From: Scheffersomyces stipitis CBS 6054
Taxonomy: Eukaryota > Ascomycota > Pichiomycetes > Serinales > Debaryomycetaceae
DNA: 64,000 bases
Assembly (NCBI RefSeq): GCF_000209165.1
Contig: NC_009068.1
Location: forward strand, 2,604,001 to 2,668,000
Reading direction: 5' to 3'
Positions 32,500 to 41,899 of this stretch are shown here, in pieces. How positions within the stretch are numbered: the stretch's first letter is position 1; each line of letters opens with the position of its first letter. Below the pieces are notes generated by a model. That model was given only the letters and a program-made list of their open reading frames with translations, ran no database searches and was not told the DNA's origin. A program made the position numbers and the translations under genes.

Positions 32500-33072
32500 T
32501 CAGCCCCGAGCTGTAATCGTCATAGGACGATATCGTAAGAGAAATCGCTGTCTGTTTGCATTTTTAACAGGTGCCCCTTTCTTGACTGTCACGTACTTTA
32601 TAGTTTTACGTTTTTTGTAGGTTAATACATCGCCAACGGAATTGTTGTAGTGAGAGATTTTATATATCTATGGAGACAAATATGCCTGTTAATTTAAGAA
32701 AAGCTTTCTATGTGATTTCACTTTATTCACATAGCCTTATATTTAGCTGCGAAAAAATCATATGGGCCGCATTCGGTTGCACAATTCGGCACGTGACCGC
32801 AACTGTCATATGCCCTCCCCACAGTTACCACCAGACTGGGGAACTTTCACTGATTCTGAATATATATTTTCATATTTGTTTTTTCCTTGATTTGAGGGTA
32901 AATCTTGGTGGATCTTGCTGTTAGACTGGAATTGACATCACATTCAAAGAATTGTTCATATCTCCCATCATTTCGATTATCTTTTTAGCACAATCCTTGT
33001 TCACTATTTTTGTTCACTATTTTTTCATTAGTTTTTCTCGATCACTAATATAGCATTCTCGTACAATTGAGC
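32500..33072. other. Intergenic STM1-peroxin
   Basis: No gene is present. The region holds an 8-bp inverted repeat (CTATGTGA/TCACATAG, 32708-32734) and a CACGTG site at 32790. T-rich sequence covers the last 100 bases before the peroxin ATG. Confidence 0.55.
32790..32795. promoter_or_regulatory. CACGTG (Cbf1-type E-box)
   Basis: The sequence GCACGTGAC lies about 280 bp upstream of the peroxin ATG. In CTG-clade yeasts Cbf1 sites occur in sulphur, respiratory and ribosomal-protein gene promoters. Function here is inferred. Confidence 0.35.
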
Positions 33073-34743
33073 ATGTCTGACGACAAATACAGACTGACTG
33101 CCACAAAAGTTCTTTCACTGGTGTACCAAGCCTCCAGCGACTTCGCTGATGCTCACCAGGGACAGAATCGTGGAGCAGCTGCGGGAACAGCAGCAGCGTT
33201 GCTTTCTATGGGAATCGATAGGGTTAATAGAACTGGCAAGAGTGCGTCTCGTAGCGGAAGCTTGGATTTGGACTACACCGATGAACAATTGGAGCACATA
33301 CGACAGATGGCATCTTCAGCTGAGGAAAATGAGCTCAAGAAGCACCGTGACCATTTCGTAGACAAGTTGATGGACAAGATGTTGAAGTATACGATTCCAG
33401 ACGATTCGCCAGATAAGGCTATATTCGAGCAGAAGATCAATGATCCGTCCAGAAGTGAAAGACCCAACTTGTCGATCCGGATTTTGCTTCTGAACTTCAA
33501 AAAGCTCGCTGGTAAAATGGGAATGTTCTTTGAGTTGCAGTATGGAATCATCCACATCATCACCTGGAGAAAGCCTACCAAAACCTTGACGGCTTTAGTA
33601 TTGTACACAACGATCTGCTTGTGGCCCCATCTAGTGGTTACGTATCCCCTCATATTCTTGCTCTTCGGCATTATTGTTCCCGGCTATCTTCACAGACACC
33701 CTATGAGAACACCGGAGTTGATCAAGGTAAAGAAACGAGGACAGCTGCTCTTTTCGTTCCTCAATGAAGGAGCTGGTGAACACAGCATTATCGACGACTT
33801 ACTTAGTGACTCTGTGCTAGGTGATGAAGGACTAAGACCGACATTTTCTGGCTCGGAAGAACTGTCCGACGTCTTACAGATTTCTCCATCTGAAGTTATT
33901 TCTGAAACCAGTGTCTCTACAGATGATTCCAAGAAACCAATTGCTAAGTCACAGTTAGCCTTATTGATAAACATGAGAGATTTGCAAAACTTGACGACTG
34001 ACTTGTTGAACGGCATGGATTTGGCTGAGAAGTCGTGGTTTGAGACTTTTGGCTTCAAGGACGAGCATCTCTCAACATTTATATTCTATGGTGTAGCAGC
34101 AGCAACTTCTGTGGTTCTATTTCTTGGACAGTTTATTCCATGGAGACTTATCTTTATTCAGTCTGGTTGGGCTGGTATTCTCCTCTGTCATCCAAAGAGC
34201 AAGACATTCTTGGTGGAGCTTAGCAACGCCAAAAAGGCTCGCGCAGCTAAAGCTCCACAGCCTGAAGAAATCATAGAGTCTGAAGTTAAGAAGTTCGAGA
34301 CTAACGATATCATTGTAGACGATGCTCCAGAAAGGAGAATTGTTGAAATTTTCGAATTGCAGAAGAAAAGTATTCTCCACGAAAAATGGACTTTTTATTC
34401 GTACTCTGGCAATATCTTTGACACTAAGAAAAAGACAAGATTAGCCGGCAAGAGACCTGGTGGAGTTGACCATCTTTCCAAGGTTGTTCCTCCTAAGGAT
34501 TGGTTGTTTGACTTCGGATTTGCTAACAAGTGGACGATTGACTACGAGCCACAAGAGTTTCTTCGTCAAAGAAGCTTGGAATCAAAGAATCTTGTTATCA
34601 GAGAGGGTGAAAAGAGCGGCTGGATATACGACAAGGATGTTGAATCGCAGTCTCTGGATATAACTTATGAGTTCAGAAGAAGAAGATTGTATAGAGAATG
34701 CCTTAGATATGGACGTGCCCCTAAAGGATCCAGAAAGTCTTAG
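33073..34743 (+). CDS. Dysferlin-domain peroxin, Pex28/Pex29 (Pex24) family
   Basis: This 556-residue integral membrane protein starts at the ATG at 33073; the open frame continues upstream only through a TTG. A helical block (about 85-130) precedes two or three hydrophobic segments (about 170-215, e.g. LVVTYPLIFLLFGIIVPGY) and another hydrophobic pair at about 335-365. The C-terminal dysferlin-type domain has its DysF-N part at about 438 (WTFYSYSGNIFDT) and DysF-C near 515-545 (GWIYD, RRRRLYRECLRYGRAP). This order fits Yarrowia Pex24 and S. cerevisiae Pex28/Pex29, which act in the ER and at ER-peroxisome contacts controlling peroxisome number and size. I cannot tell Pex28 from Pex29 by eye. 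The Pex30 group is less likely because of the N-terminal block. Confidence 0.8.
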   Translation: MSDDKYRLTATKVLSLVYQASSDFADAHQGQNRGAAAGTAAALLSMGIDRVNRTGKSASRSGSLDLDYTDEQLEHIRQMASSAEENELKKHRDHFVDKLMDKMLKYTIPDDSPDKAIFEQKINDPSRSERPNLSIRILLLNFKKLAGKMGMFFELQYGIIHIITWRKPTKTLTALVLYTTICLWPHLVVTYPLIFLLFGIIVPGYLHRHPMRTPELIKVKKRGQLLFSFLNEGAGEHSIIDDLLSDSVLGDEGLRPTFSGSEELSDVLQISPSEVISETSVSTDDSKKPIAKSQLALLINMRDLQNLTTDLLNGMDLAEKSWFETFGFKDEHLSTFIFYGVAAATSVVLFLGQFIPWRLIFIQSGWAGILLCHPKSKTFLVELSNAKKARAAKAPQPEEIIESEVKKFETNDIIVDDAPERRIVEIFELQKKSILHEKWTFYSYSGNIFDTKKKTRLAGKRPGGVDHLSKVVPPKDWLFDFGFANKWTIDYEPQEFLRQRSLESKNLVIREGEKSGWIYDKDVESQSLDITYEFRRRRLYRECLRYGRAPKGSRKS

Positions 34744-34822
34744 TTATTTTGTATTTGATATATGATTGTATCATTTTTAAATTGTATCATATATACTATA
34801 CTGTTTAAGTTTTATATCATAT

Positions 34823-36295
34823 TCATGATTCTTCCTCTGCACCTGGCATTCCAAAAAATAACTTCCTATAACAAGAGGAGTCTTCAGAAACAAAATGATC
34901 ATAGTTATTCTCAAGCATCTCTCCACATAAGAAACACATATTGGTGCCACATTGCGAACATTTGACTTTGTTACAGCCATCAGACTTCTCTATGATGATT
35001 CCACAGCCAGGGCACTCCTTGACTTCGTTGCTTTCTTTCAACATCTTGTTGAAAAGAAGGTCCATCTGGTACTCTTCTACTGCTCGAATGATACGCTGTC
35101 TGCCATAACGAGCATTTAGAGTCTTCCTCTCGTAGGAGTCTCTAGGTAAAGACATATATGCCTCAATATCCTTTACTTCCACCCCTAGATAATCGCCACT
35201 CTCGGAAGTGACCTTTTTACATACTTTGAATCGGGCATGGTAAGAGTTGTGACAGTCGTTGCAAAAGGCATATGCACATCTGGGACATACTACCAACCGC
35301 TCTGTGAGATCTTCTCTAAATATGGCTTCGTCGCAGCCAATTCTAGGACATTTTACAAGTCTGTTAGGTAGCAATTTACCAATGAATTCGTACTGCGACT
35401 TCTTGAAGAGCGTATAATATCTATTGACCAAGTCTTCACTTGTCTTCTCACCACTTTCATTACTCTGGACAGATGTCAATATCTTAGAGAGAAAATTGAG
35501 CGGCACAGCAGGTGTGAGCAAAGTCCTGACAATTTCCTCAACTCTAGTATCTGACATAAGCCACGACTCCAACTTGGAGTATTCATCTTTGGTCTTGACA
35601 AACTTCTTGGTGCACTCATAACTGGGGCAGTGCACTTTGTCTATCTCTCCGGTTCGGATCACAGACGAGAAGTAGGCAAATAAACAGGTATTACAAAAGG
35701 TATGGCCACATGAGTCGAAGCGCAGACAATTAACGCCTTTATAGTCTTCCTGGCACACCTCACAGGTAAATGTCTTAGTTTCGTACTCCTGTTGCTTAAT
35801 GTCGTTGTCATAGTCTACTATGGTCTGAAATTCTTGGCCACTAGTAACATCGTACTTGGGACCAATGAGCAGATCCCATTCGTTCTGAGTTTGGTCGTGC
35901 AAATAGTCTATCATGCTGAAAAGTACCTGGTCTTGGTAACTTTCCCAGATTTGCTCCAAGTGGACTATCATAGAGTCTACTACAGTCTGGTGCAAAATTG
36001 AACTGGTAAGGTTGAAGTTAAGTGATTCTTCGTACGGATATCTTTCTGGAAGTTCGAAAGTGAATAGAAGCGAAGGTAGATTGCAAACCTTATGCGTTAA
36101 TAAGGGAGTATCTCGATGGGACTCGGGTAATAGTCGAAGTATTATGCCGTCTTCGTTTTTGAGTGGGATCTCTATCGATCCAGTATATTTTGAGAAGTTC
36201 ATCGTGCAGTTGGGGTAGATAGCTTTACAGGATTGGAGCTCCTGGACTCGAATATCGTCCGAGAAGTCGACGTTGTCATATGCAGCTTCTGTCAT
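34823..36295 (-). CDS. ITT1: RWD-RING-IBR-RING protein Itt1
   Basis: This 490-residue protein has an N-terminal RWD domain (about 15-150; ERYPYEESL is the typical YPxxxP-type region). The RBR unit is RING1 at about 177-230 (CEVCQEDY, CGHTFCNTC), IBR at about 303-355 (KCPRIGCDEAIF, CPRCAYAFCNDC) and RING2 at about 428-462 (CPGCGIIIEKSDGCNKVKC). The layout matches S. cerevisiae Itt1 (464 residues) and human RNF14/ARA54. RBR proteins pass ubiquitin through a RING2 cysteine. Itt1 was found as an inhibitor of translation termination interacting with eRF1 and eRF3, and RNF14 acts on stalled factors at ribosomes. The gene converges on the peroxin gene with 79 bp between stops. Its promoter holds two GAGTGAAAAAT motifs. 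Confidence 0.88.
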   Translation of the reverse strand: MTEAAYDNVDFSDDIRVQELQSCKAIYPNCTMNFSKYTGSIEIPLKNEDGIILRLLPESHRDTPLLTHKVCNLPSLLFTFELPERYPYEESLNFNLTSSILHQTVVDSMIVHLEQIWESYQDQVLFSMIDYLHDQTQNEWDLLIGPKYDVTSGQEFQTIVDYDNDIKQQEYETKTFTCEVCQEDYKGVNCLRFDSCGHTFCNTCLFAYFSSVIRTGEIDKVHCPSYECTKKFVKTKDEYSKLESWLMSDTRVEEIVRTLLTPAVPLNFLSKILTSVQSNESGEKTSEDLVNRYYTLFKKSQYEFIGKLLPNRLVKCPRIGCDEAIFREDLTERLVVCPRCAYAFCNDCHNSYHARFKVCKKVTSESGDYLGVEVKDIEAYMSLPRDSYERKTLNARYGRQRIIRAVEEYQMDLLFNKMLKESNEVKECPGCGIIIEKSDGCNKVKCSQCGTNMCFLCGEMLENNYDHFVSEDSSCYRKLFFGMPGAEEES

Positions 36296-36983
36296 TGTGC
36301 AGCATCGAAGATATAAGGATTCTGGATTGGTAGGTATGCGTTCTATTAAGATTAGTGACCAAGGTTAATATGACTAAGCTGTGATGAGTGAAAAATTCAA
36401 GATATGCAAAATGCGGAGTGAAAAATGTTAGCAACGACTTGAAAACGTGAAAAATTAAAAAGGATACAAAAGCCTACGCAAAGCTTATGGATGAAATGGC
36501 AGACGTATGACTTTAGAGTGGAAATATGATGGACGGTATGAAATTCTTTTCTTTCGTTAGGTAAGGAAGTAAGGAATTAGTTTGACACAGGATTGGAAAA
36601 AGTGAATTCCAAAGCATCTACGAGGGCGAAGGGAACATTATGCCTGTAACAAAAATACAAGGTGGTTGTGATAATGAAAATGGAACAGACAGTTTCGGCT
36701 AGAGAAACTTGGTCAAATTTACAGAGTGAATCTCCTTAGTGTAGAGATGTCAGCTTTTGATTCTTGGCTATGGACTTTACTGTAGAGCTTAACTATGGAG
36801 ACTATGAGAGTGAATAAGCTACTATATGCACGATTTTTCACATAAAAAAAGAGACAGCTCATAGTTAAGAATATATTCAAAAACACTTTCTCTACATCAG
36901 CTATACTTACCGATTCCAACAAGACGCGTCCTGTAGTATTTGCTAGTCAGAAGTTGACATAATCTGAGGGCACATTGCACACG
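36296..36983. other. Divergent ITT1/ERV41 promoter region
   Basis: No gene is present. It contains GAGTGAAAAAT at 36386 and 36416, and CGTGAAAAATT near 36446. A GATGAG (PAC-like core) at 36383 runs directly into the first motif. ACGCGT lies at 36924, shortly before the ERV41 start. Confidence 0.55.
36383..36426. promoter_or_regulatory. PAC/RRPE-like motif pair upstream of ITT1
   Basis: GATGAG is followed immediately by TGAAAAATT, and a second GAGTGAAAAAT follows 30 bases later, about 90-130 bases upstream of the ITT1 ATG. PAC and RRPE elements are the classic paired motifs of ribosome-biogenesis promoters in yeasts. The PAC match is only the six-base core. Confidence 0.4.
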
Positions 36984-38042
36984 ATGGACTCGTTTGCGAA
37001 AAAAGTACGAACGTTCGATGCGTTTCCTAAGGTGGATTCTCAACACACGGTGAGGTCACAGCGAGGAGGGTTTTCTACCTTGATGACAGCATTCTGTGGC
37101 CTTTTGATAGTGTGGGTAGAGATAGGTGGCTTTCTTGGTGGATATGTCGATCATCAATTCATAGTTGATAACGAGATCAAGTCCTCTCTTGTCATCAATG
37201 TGGACATGCTCGTAGCCATGCCTTGCGAGTTTCTCCATACAAACGTAGAAGACATTACGAAAGACCGGTATTTGGCTGGAGAGACACTCAACTTCCAGGG
37301 AACCAACTTTATAACACCACCCACGTTCAACATCAACAATATCAACGACAAACACGATACCCCGGACTTGGACGAGATTATGCAAGATTCACTCAGAGCC
37401 GAATTCAGCGTATCTGGAGCTCGCATTAACGAAGGAGCTCCAGCTTGCCACATCTTCGGTTCGATTCCGGTTTCGCATGTAAAGGGTGATTTCCATATCA
37501 CAGCCAAAGGCTTGGGCTACAGCGACAGACTGCACGTCCCTCTTGAAGCCTTGAACTTCAGTCATGTAATCCAGGAGTTCTCCTTTGGCGACTTTTATCC
37601 ATTCATCAACAATCCCTTAGATGCCTCAGGAAAATTGACGGAAGAGCCTTTGATTTCGTACCTGTATTTCGCAAAAGTCGTGCCCACCTTGTACCAGCGT
37701 TTGGGATTGGTTGTAGATACGAACCAATACTCGTTGACAGAGAATAACCATGTCTTCAAGTTGGAGCACAAGCGCCCTACGGGAATTCCTGGAATCTTCT
37801 TCAAGTACGATTTTGAGCCAATTAAGTTGATCATCATTGAGAGAAGATTGCCATTTATCCAGTTTGTAGCCCGTTTAGCCACAATTGTAGGCGGTTTACT
37901 TATTCTCGGAGGCTACCTCTTCCGTATGTACGAGAAGATCTTGGTAGTACTCTTAGGAAAAAAATATGTTGACAAAGACAGAGAAAAGAAATCCGGGGGA
38001 ATTCTTGACAACGACGTCAAACAGAAAATCAACTCCGACTAA
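36984..38042 (+). CDS. ERV41: COPII vesicle protein Erv41
   Basis: This 352-residue protein (S. cerevisiae Erv41 is also 352) starts at the ATG at 36984; the frame upstream opens only with a TTG. KVRTFDAFPKVD is followed by a first membrane helix at about 32-54. A large lumenal domain contains CHIFGSIPV and the signature FSFGDFYPFINNPLD, with VDTNQYS later. A second membrane helix lies at about 295-320, with a short cytosolic tail. Erv41 and Erv46 form a complex that cycles between ER and Golgi and retrieves ER residents lacking HDEL signals. Assignment is firm from several long identical blocks. Confidence 0.95.
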   Translation: MDSFAKKVRTFDAFPKVDSQHTVRSQRGGFSTLMTAFCGLLIVWVEIGGFLGGYVDHQFIVDNEIKSSLVINVDMLVAMPCEFLHTNVEDITKDRYLAGETLNFQGTNFITPPTFNINNINDKHDTPDLDEIMQDSLRAEFSVSGARINEGAPACHIFGSIPVSHVKGDFHITAKGLGYSDRLHVPLEALNFSHVIQEFSFGDFYPFINNPLDASGKLTEEPLISYLYFAKVVPTLYQRLGLVVDTNQYSLTENNHVFKLEHKRPTGIPGIFFKYDFEPIKLIIIERRLPFIQFVARLATIVGGLLILGGYLFRMYEKILVVLLGKKYVDKDREKKSGGILDNDVKQKINSD

Positions 38043-38583
38043 GTCATGTGTAGAATACAGCAAATAGAAGAGAATAGCAAACGAACAAACTTTGTAAGTT
38101 GTAGAAAACAGTTTTATGTATGGAACAGCTTTCTGAATCACTCCCTATTCGGAAGGTGGTTGCGACAGTTTATCAGTATTAACTGTGCGACACCCTCGGA
38201 ACTCGAATATTTAGTTGCGAAAGAGATTCTTTAACTCAAATATTTGGCCCGTAGACAGTGTAAATGGCTACATTTCTTTGGTTAAAAAAAAGTACTCTTA
38301 TAAATGTGTTCTCATTAATACTCTTGTTTATACTCACACCATCATCTTGAATCTAGAATCACCACATTCTTACCTATTAGTGAGTAAAGCTTTGACCGGA
38401 AATAACCAAATCCGACCATACGACCTTGCCACAGTCCTATCTGATAATGAAGCCTCCAACTCTCTTGGAAATATAATCGGAGTAACCTGCACACAGCACT
38501 CTATATCTCGATTAGACATTTCTCGATATTTCTTCAGTGATTTACTTCTTCTCTCTTACATCTGTCAGACAAGCCACTTGACT
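38043..38583. other. Intergenic upstream of the Zn2Cys6 gene
   Basis: The reading frame of the next gene stays open through much of this region but has no ATG before 38584, so I treat it as promoter and leader. No other gene is supported. Confidence 0.6.
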
Positions 38584-41343
38584 ATGGATGCTGCTAAGAA
38601 GAAGATACGAAGAAGCAGAAACGGCTGCCACAACTGCAAACGATTGAAAATCAAGTGCGATGAGCAGAAGCCAGTTTGTTCCTACTGTGCCAAGACCAGA
38701 GCTACTTGTGACTATTCAATAAAACTCACCTGGGGAGGGAGACCATATAGAGATACCAACAAGAGACGTAAAGACCAGTTTAGAACTATAGCATTTGAGA
38801 ATGACAGCCTGGTGGGGGCTGCTTCGAACGGAAATAGAAATACCGAAAATGTAAATATCAATTCAGCTGGAAATCAGAGTATTCAATTTTTCAAGGTGCA
38901 AGCTCATGATATTATCAGAGCAAATTCCAGTGCCAGCAATATGTCGCTGGATATTCTGGTGAATAGCACGAACTCCCAGTCTTCATACATGAGCTTTTCG
39001 TCTAATACTCCTTCTTTGAAAAGAACTAGTCATGATGCTCAGTTGGAAGATGAAGCTCCTGCTTCCAGGGCCCGAATGCAAGTTGAAGACATTCGTAGTC
39101 CTTCGGCTTCTCCCGCATTTTTAACGCCGGGAGGTGAATCCATACTAAGTGACTTCGATGCGTATATCCCCAAAGTACGTCAGTACAAAGCAAATAAAGA
39201 CATGGCTCCGTCGATGCCTACGCCAGACACAGCACCTGCCATCAAGAAAGAGTATTCGCTGTTCATTGCCAGTTCAGACATAATCACAGACCACTTACCA
39301 CATCAAAGTCGTCACGACAGGGAAGACCAACAACTTGACCAAGAACAGAATGAAAATCGGCAAGGACAAGCAGAGCATGCAAATCAAGCTCATAAACAAG
39401 GCAGGAGTCGAAATCATCAAAATCATACAGTAGACTTTCACCAAGATGAGAATCCTGAAAAGCAATCCTCTCCTGCAATTCCTTTCTCGTTTGTAGACAG
39501 CATGCCCGAGATCTCGGATGGTATTGAGAGCTTATCCAGCGCACTAGAGAAAGCCTCTAATGGCGGCCAACAGTTCCTCTTGCATAACTCTGAGATTTTC
39601 AACAACTTCCTCTCTGGAAATATGGACGTTAAAATTTCTGAAGATGTAGATGATCATAGTATCAATAGCGGAGATATCTCAGAAGTGCGGGCAAATCCTA
39701 CTCAAGCTGCTGAATCAAAAAAATTCCCTAACGAAGACTTCTTCAGCAGCTACTCGGAAGACTTAGCCAGAATCGAAGCGTATTTGCCAGCCCGACTGCC
39801 CAACTTTGGTGGAGACTTCTTTGCGCTCTCCAATTCATTCCGTCTGTTTTTCCAAAAAGCACACAAATTTTCCAAATTAAAAGACGATGACGAAGATGAA
39901 ATCGAGCCTCTTGATAGTGAAAACAGCGAAAACAATTTATTGTCGCTATCTCCGTCTGGTTCTGAGCAAATACCTACACCAGATGAGATCTTTGCCACGA
40001 TTCCACCTCTGATAACACCTCTTCCAGAGATCTTGTTGCATGTACCTTTCTATCGTAACTTGATGCACTTCTGGGTCAACGTTGCCTCTGACCATCTTGT
40101 GCCAGCACCCCCACATTTGTATAAGGACAATCCTTTCAAAATCTTGTTGCCTCAGATGGCTATGGAGTATCCCTCTATTTTGACGACGTTGTTGGCATTT
40201 TCAGCTTCTATCAGATCGCTGTTGGTAGGTGCCAATGATACACCTGAGATTGTGACGGACCAGTTGCTCTCAAGATCTTGCCATGAGTTACTAAAATTGT
40301 TGAAAGACAGCAAAACTGCAACTTCTGATTACACGTTGGCTACGGTACTTTTGCTTTCGTGTTACGAAGTGTTCAACTCAAAGGATTTCAATAAACATAG
40401 AGCGCACACTGTAGGAGCCAGACAAATCATCATGGCCAGAAACCAGTCTGCCATCAAAAAGGAACAGAGCTCTGTGATCGGCACTGAGAGTGATATCACA
40501 TTCTTTTTAATGAGATGGTTTGTTTATGTGGATATCATTGGAGCGTTATCTTCCACTAGGAACAACCACAACTATATATCTAAAAGTGATAACATTCATT
40601 CGTACACTCCAGCCGAGTCGGTGACTACGTTGAATGAATTGGACAAACATATAGAACAGAATCCTAAACGAGACATCGACCATTTGCTTGGGTTTGACGT
40701 CAAATTCCTTCCTCAGTTTTCGGAGATTGCTCTTCTCATCAGACGAACCAACAGTTATCTTTCACGTGAAGGAGTTGACAAGGATGCAATTCCGTTTGAA
40801 ATAGTAGCGCGAGCACTAGAAGTCAAGGAGAACTTGATGAAGGCATATGAGATAGGAGAACGTAGACGTCAGAAGAAGCTCGACGAAGCCATAGACCATC
40901 GTATTCAACAGAAGAAGAAACAGACCAACAGCACTTCTCCTCCCAACTTGACTCATTTGATAGAACACGATAACACCATAAGGACCACCAATAAGATCTT
41001 CTGTGACACCGGGATTCTCAACTTGTACCGTCGAGTCCTCAAGATACCACGTGAATCGTCACTTGTGCAAGATCTTGCCAACAACATTGGCTCAATGCAA
41101 ATGAAGTATATCGAGTCGCGTTCGCCAGCAGATATATGTACCATTTTCTGTACGTTTGCAGCCGGCTGCGAAACCCAAGATGGAAAAATGCAACAATTTT
41201 TCAACGACAGATTCAGCTGTTTGATAGAAATGGGTAATGTAAATGCGTTGAAAGGGTTGAAGATAATGAAACGGTGCTGGGAAACAGGCGAGGACTGGAT
41301 CGTGGCGTCCAGAACGTTGGATATAGATATGGCTTTACTTTGA
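38584..41343 (+). CDS. Zn2Cys6 fungal transcription factor, unassigned
   Basis: This 919-residue protein has a perfect binuclear zinc cluster at residues 15-42 (C-X2-C-X6-C-X6-C-X2-C-X6-C; NGCHNCKRLKIKC). A conserved downstream stretch IKLTWGGRPY follows at about 47-56, with a basic cluster TNKRRKD. A long, polar, probably disordered region with Gln/His-rich patches (about 235-310) precedes a C-terminal regulatory domain (from about 480, e.g. LLHVPFYRNLMHFWVN and TLATVLLLSCYEVFN) of the Fungal_trans_2 type. Such proteins bind CGG-containing sites and control metabolism, stress or morphology. I do not recognise the orthologue or target. Translation is placed at the first ATG; 123 further upstream codons are open but contain none. 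Confidence 0.85.
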   Translation: MDAAKKKIRRSRNGCHNCKRLKIKCDEQKPVCSYCAKTRATCDYSIKLTWGGRPYRDTNKRRKDQFRTIAFENDSLVGAASNGNRNTENVNINSAGNQSIQFFKVQAHDIIRANSSASNMSLDILVNSTNSQSSYMSFSSNTPSLKRTSHDAQLEDEAPASRARMQVEDIRSPSASPAFLTPGGESILSDFDAYIPKVRQYKANKDMAPSMPTPDTAPAIKKEYSLFIASSDIITDHLPHQSRHDREDQQLDQEQNENRQGQAEHANQAHKQGRSRNHQNHTVDFHQDENPEKQSSPAIPFSFVDSMPEISDGIESLSSALEKASNGGQQFLLHNSEIFNNFLSGNMDVKISEDVDDHSINSGDISEVRANPTQAAESKKFPNEDFFSSYSEDLARIEAYLPARLPNFGGDFFALSNSFRLFFQKAHKFSKLKDDDEDEIEPLDSENSENNLLSLSPSGSEQIPTPDEIFATIPPLITPLPEILLHVPFYRNLMHFWVNVASDHLVPAPPHLYKDNPFKILLPQMAMEYPSILTTLLAFSASIRSLLVGANDTPEIVTDQLLSRSCHELLKLLKDSKTATSDYTLATVLLLSCYEVFNSKDFNKHRAHTVGARQIIMARNQSAIKKEQSSVIGTESDITFFLMRWFVYVDIIGALSSTRNNHNYISKSDNIHSYTPAESVTTLNELDKHIEQNPKRDIDHLLGFDVKFLPQFSEIALLIRRTNSYLSREGVDKDAIPFEIVARALEVKENLMKAYEIGERRRQKKLDEAIDHRIQQKKKQTNSTSPPNLTHLIEHDNTIRTTNKIFCDTGILNLYRRVLKIPRESSLVQDLANNIGSMQMKYIESRSPADICTIFCTFAAGCETQDGKMQQFFNDRFSCLIEMGNVNALKGLKIMKRCWETGEDWIVASRTLDIDMALL

Positions 41344-41899
41344 AGTGGAGCAAACATCACAATGTGCCTTTCTTTCTTTCAGTGTATATATTCAGTATAT
41401 ATTTTAGCATTGAATAGCGCCTGTGAACTTAACTTGTGATGTCAATCTAGATACAGAGGCAATGTAGAAGTAAATTAGCTTTCTATATAATCTCGCTTAT
41501 GTATTCGCTTAACAAAGCGCAATAGAGCAACTAGAACCAGCGACAAAGTTAGTGAGCAGAACATTCAACAATTAAGGTCTTCTTTTCCTAACTATAAAGT
41601 ATTCTGTATTCCATACAATATACAATCTACATACCAATTACTGTTTCGCTCATTATTCTCCATCTGCTCACCTCTTCTAAACATTTCTTGCGCTGAATCA
41701 CGCTAACAATTTCTGACGCGCGCTTGGATCAAAAGTTATCCAGTGACTTTTTCTGAAGTCTTCAATTCTTTTCTTGGTTTCAACTTCTTCAGCCATATCT
41801 CATCACATTTTCTGTCTCTTCCAACGTTTTTGCTTCGTTTTTTTCCCTTTATTTCCTCTTGCTCTATAGAGTATATACAACTGTAGCCTGGCGTGGAAA
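41344..41899. other. Intergenic upstream of SEN1
   Basis: No gene is present. The stretch is AT-rich near the Zn2Cys6 stop and strongly T/C-rich from about 41600 to the SEN1 ATG. GACGCGCGC at 41716 is the only GC-rich island. Confidence 0.55.

Noticed and set aside
36381..36387. GTGATGA as a C box of a box C/D snoRNA
   Set aside because: No CTGA D box or terminal stem occurs within the next 120 bases; the sequence fits a PAC/RRPE-like promoter motif better.
38215..38583. N-terminal extension of the Zn2Cys6 protein
   Set aside because: It begins with TTG and contains no ATG; the zinc cluster sits at a normal distance from the ATG at 38584.
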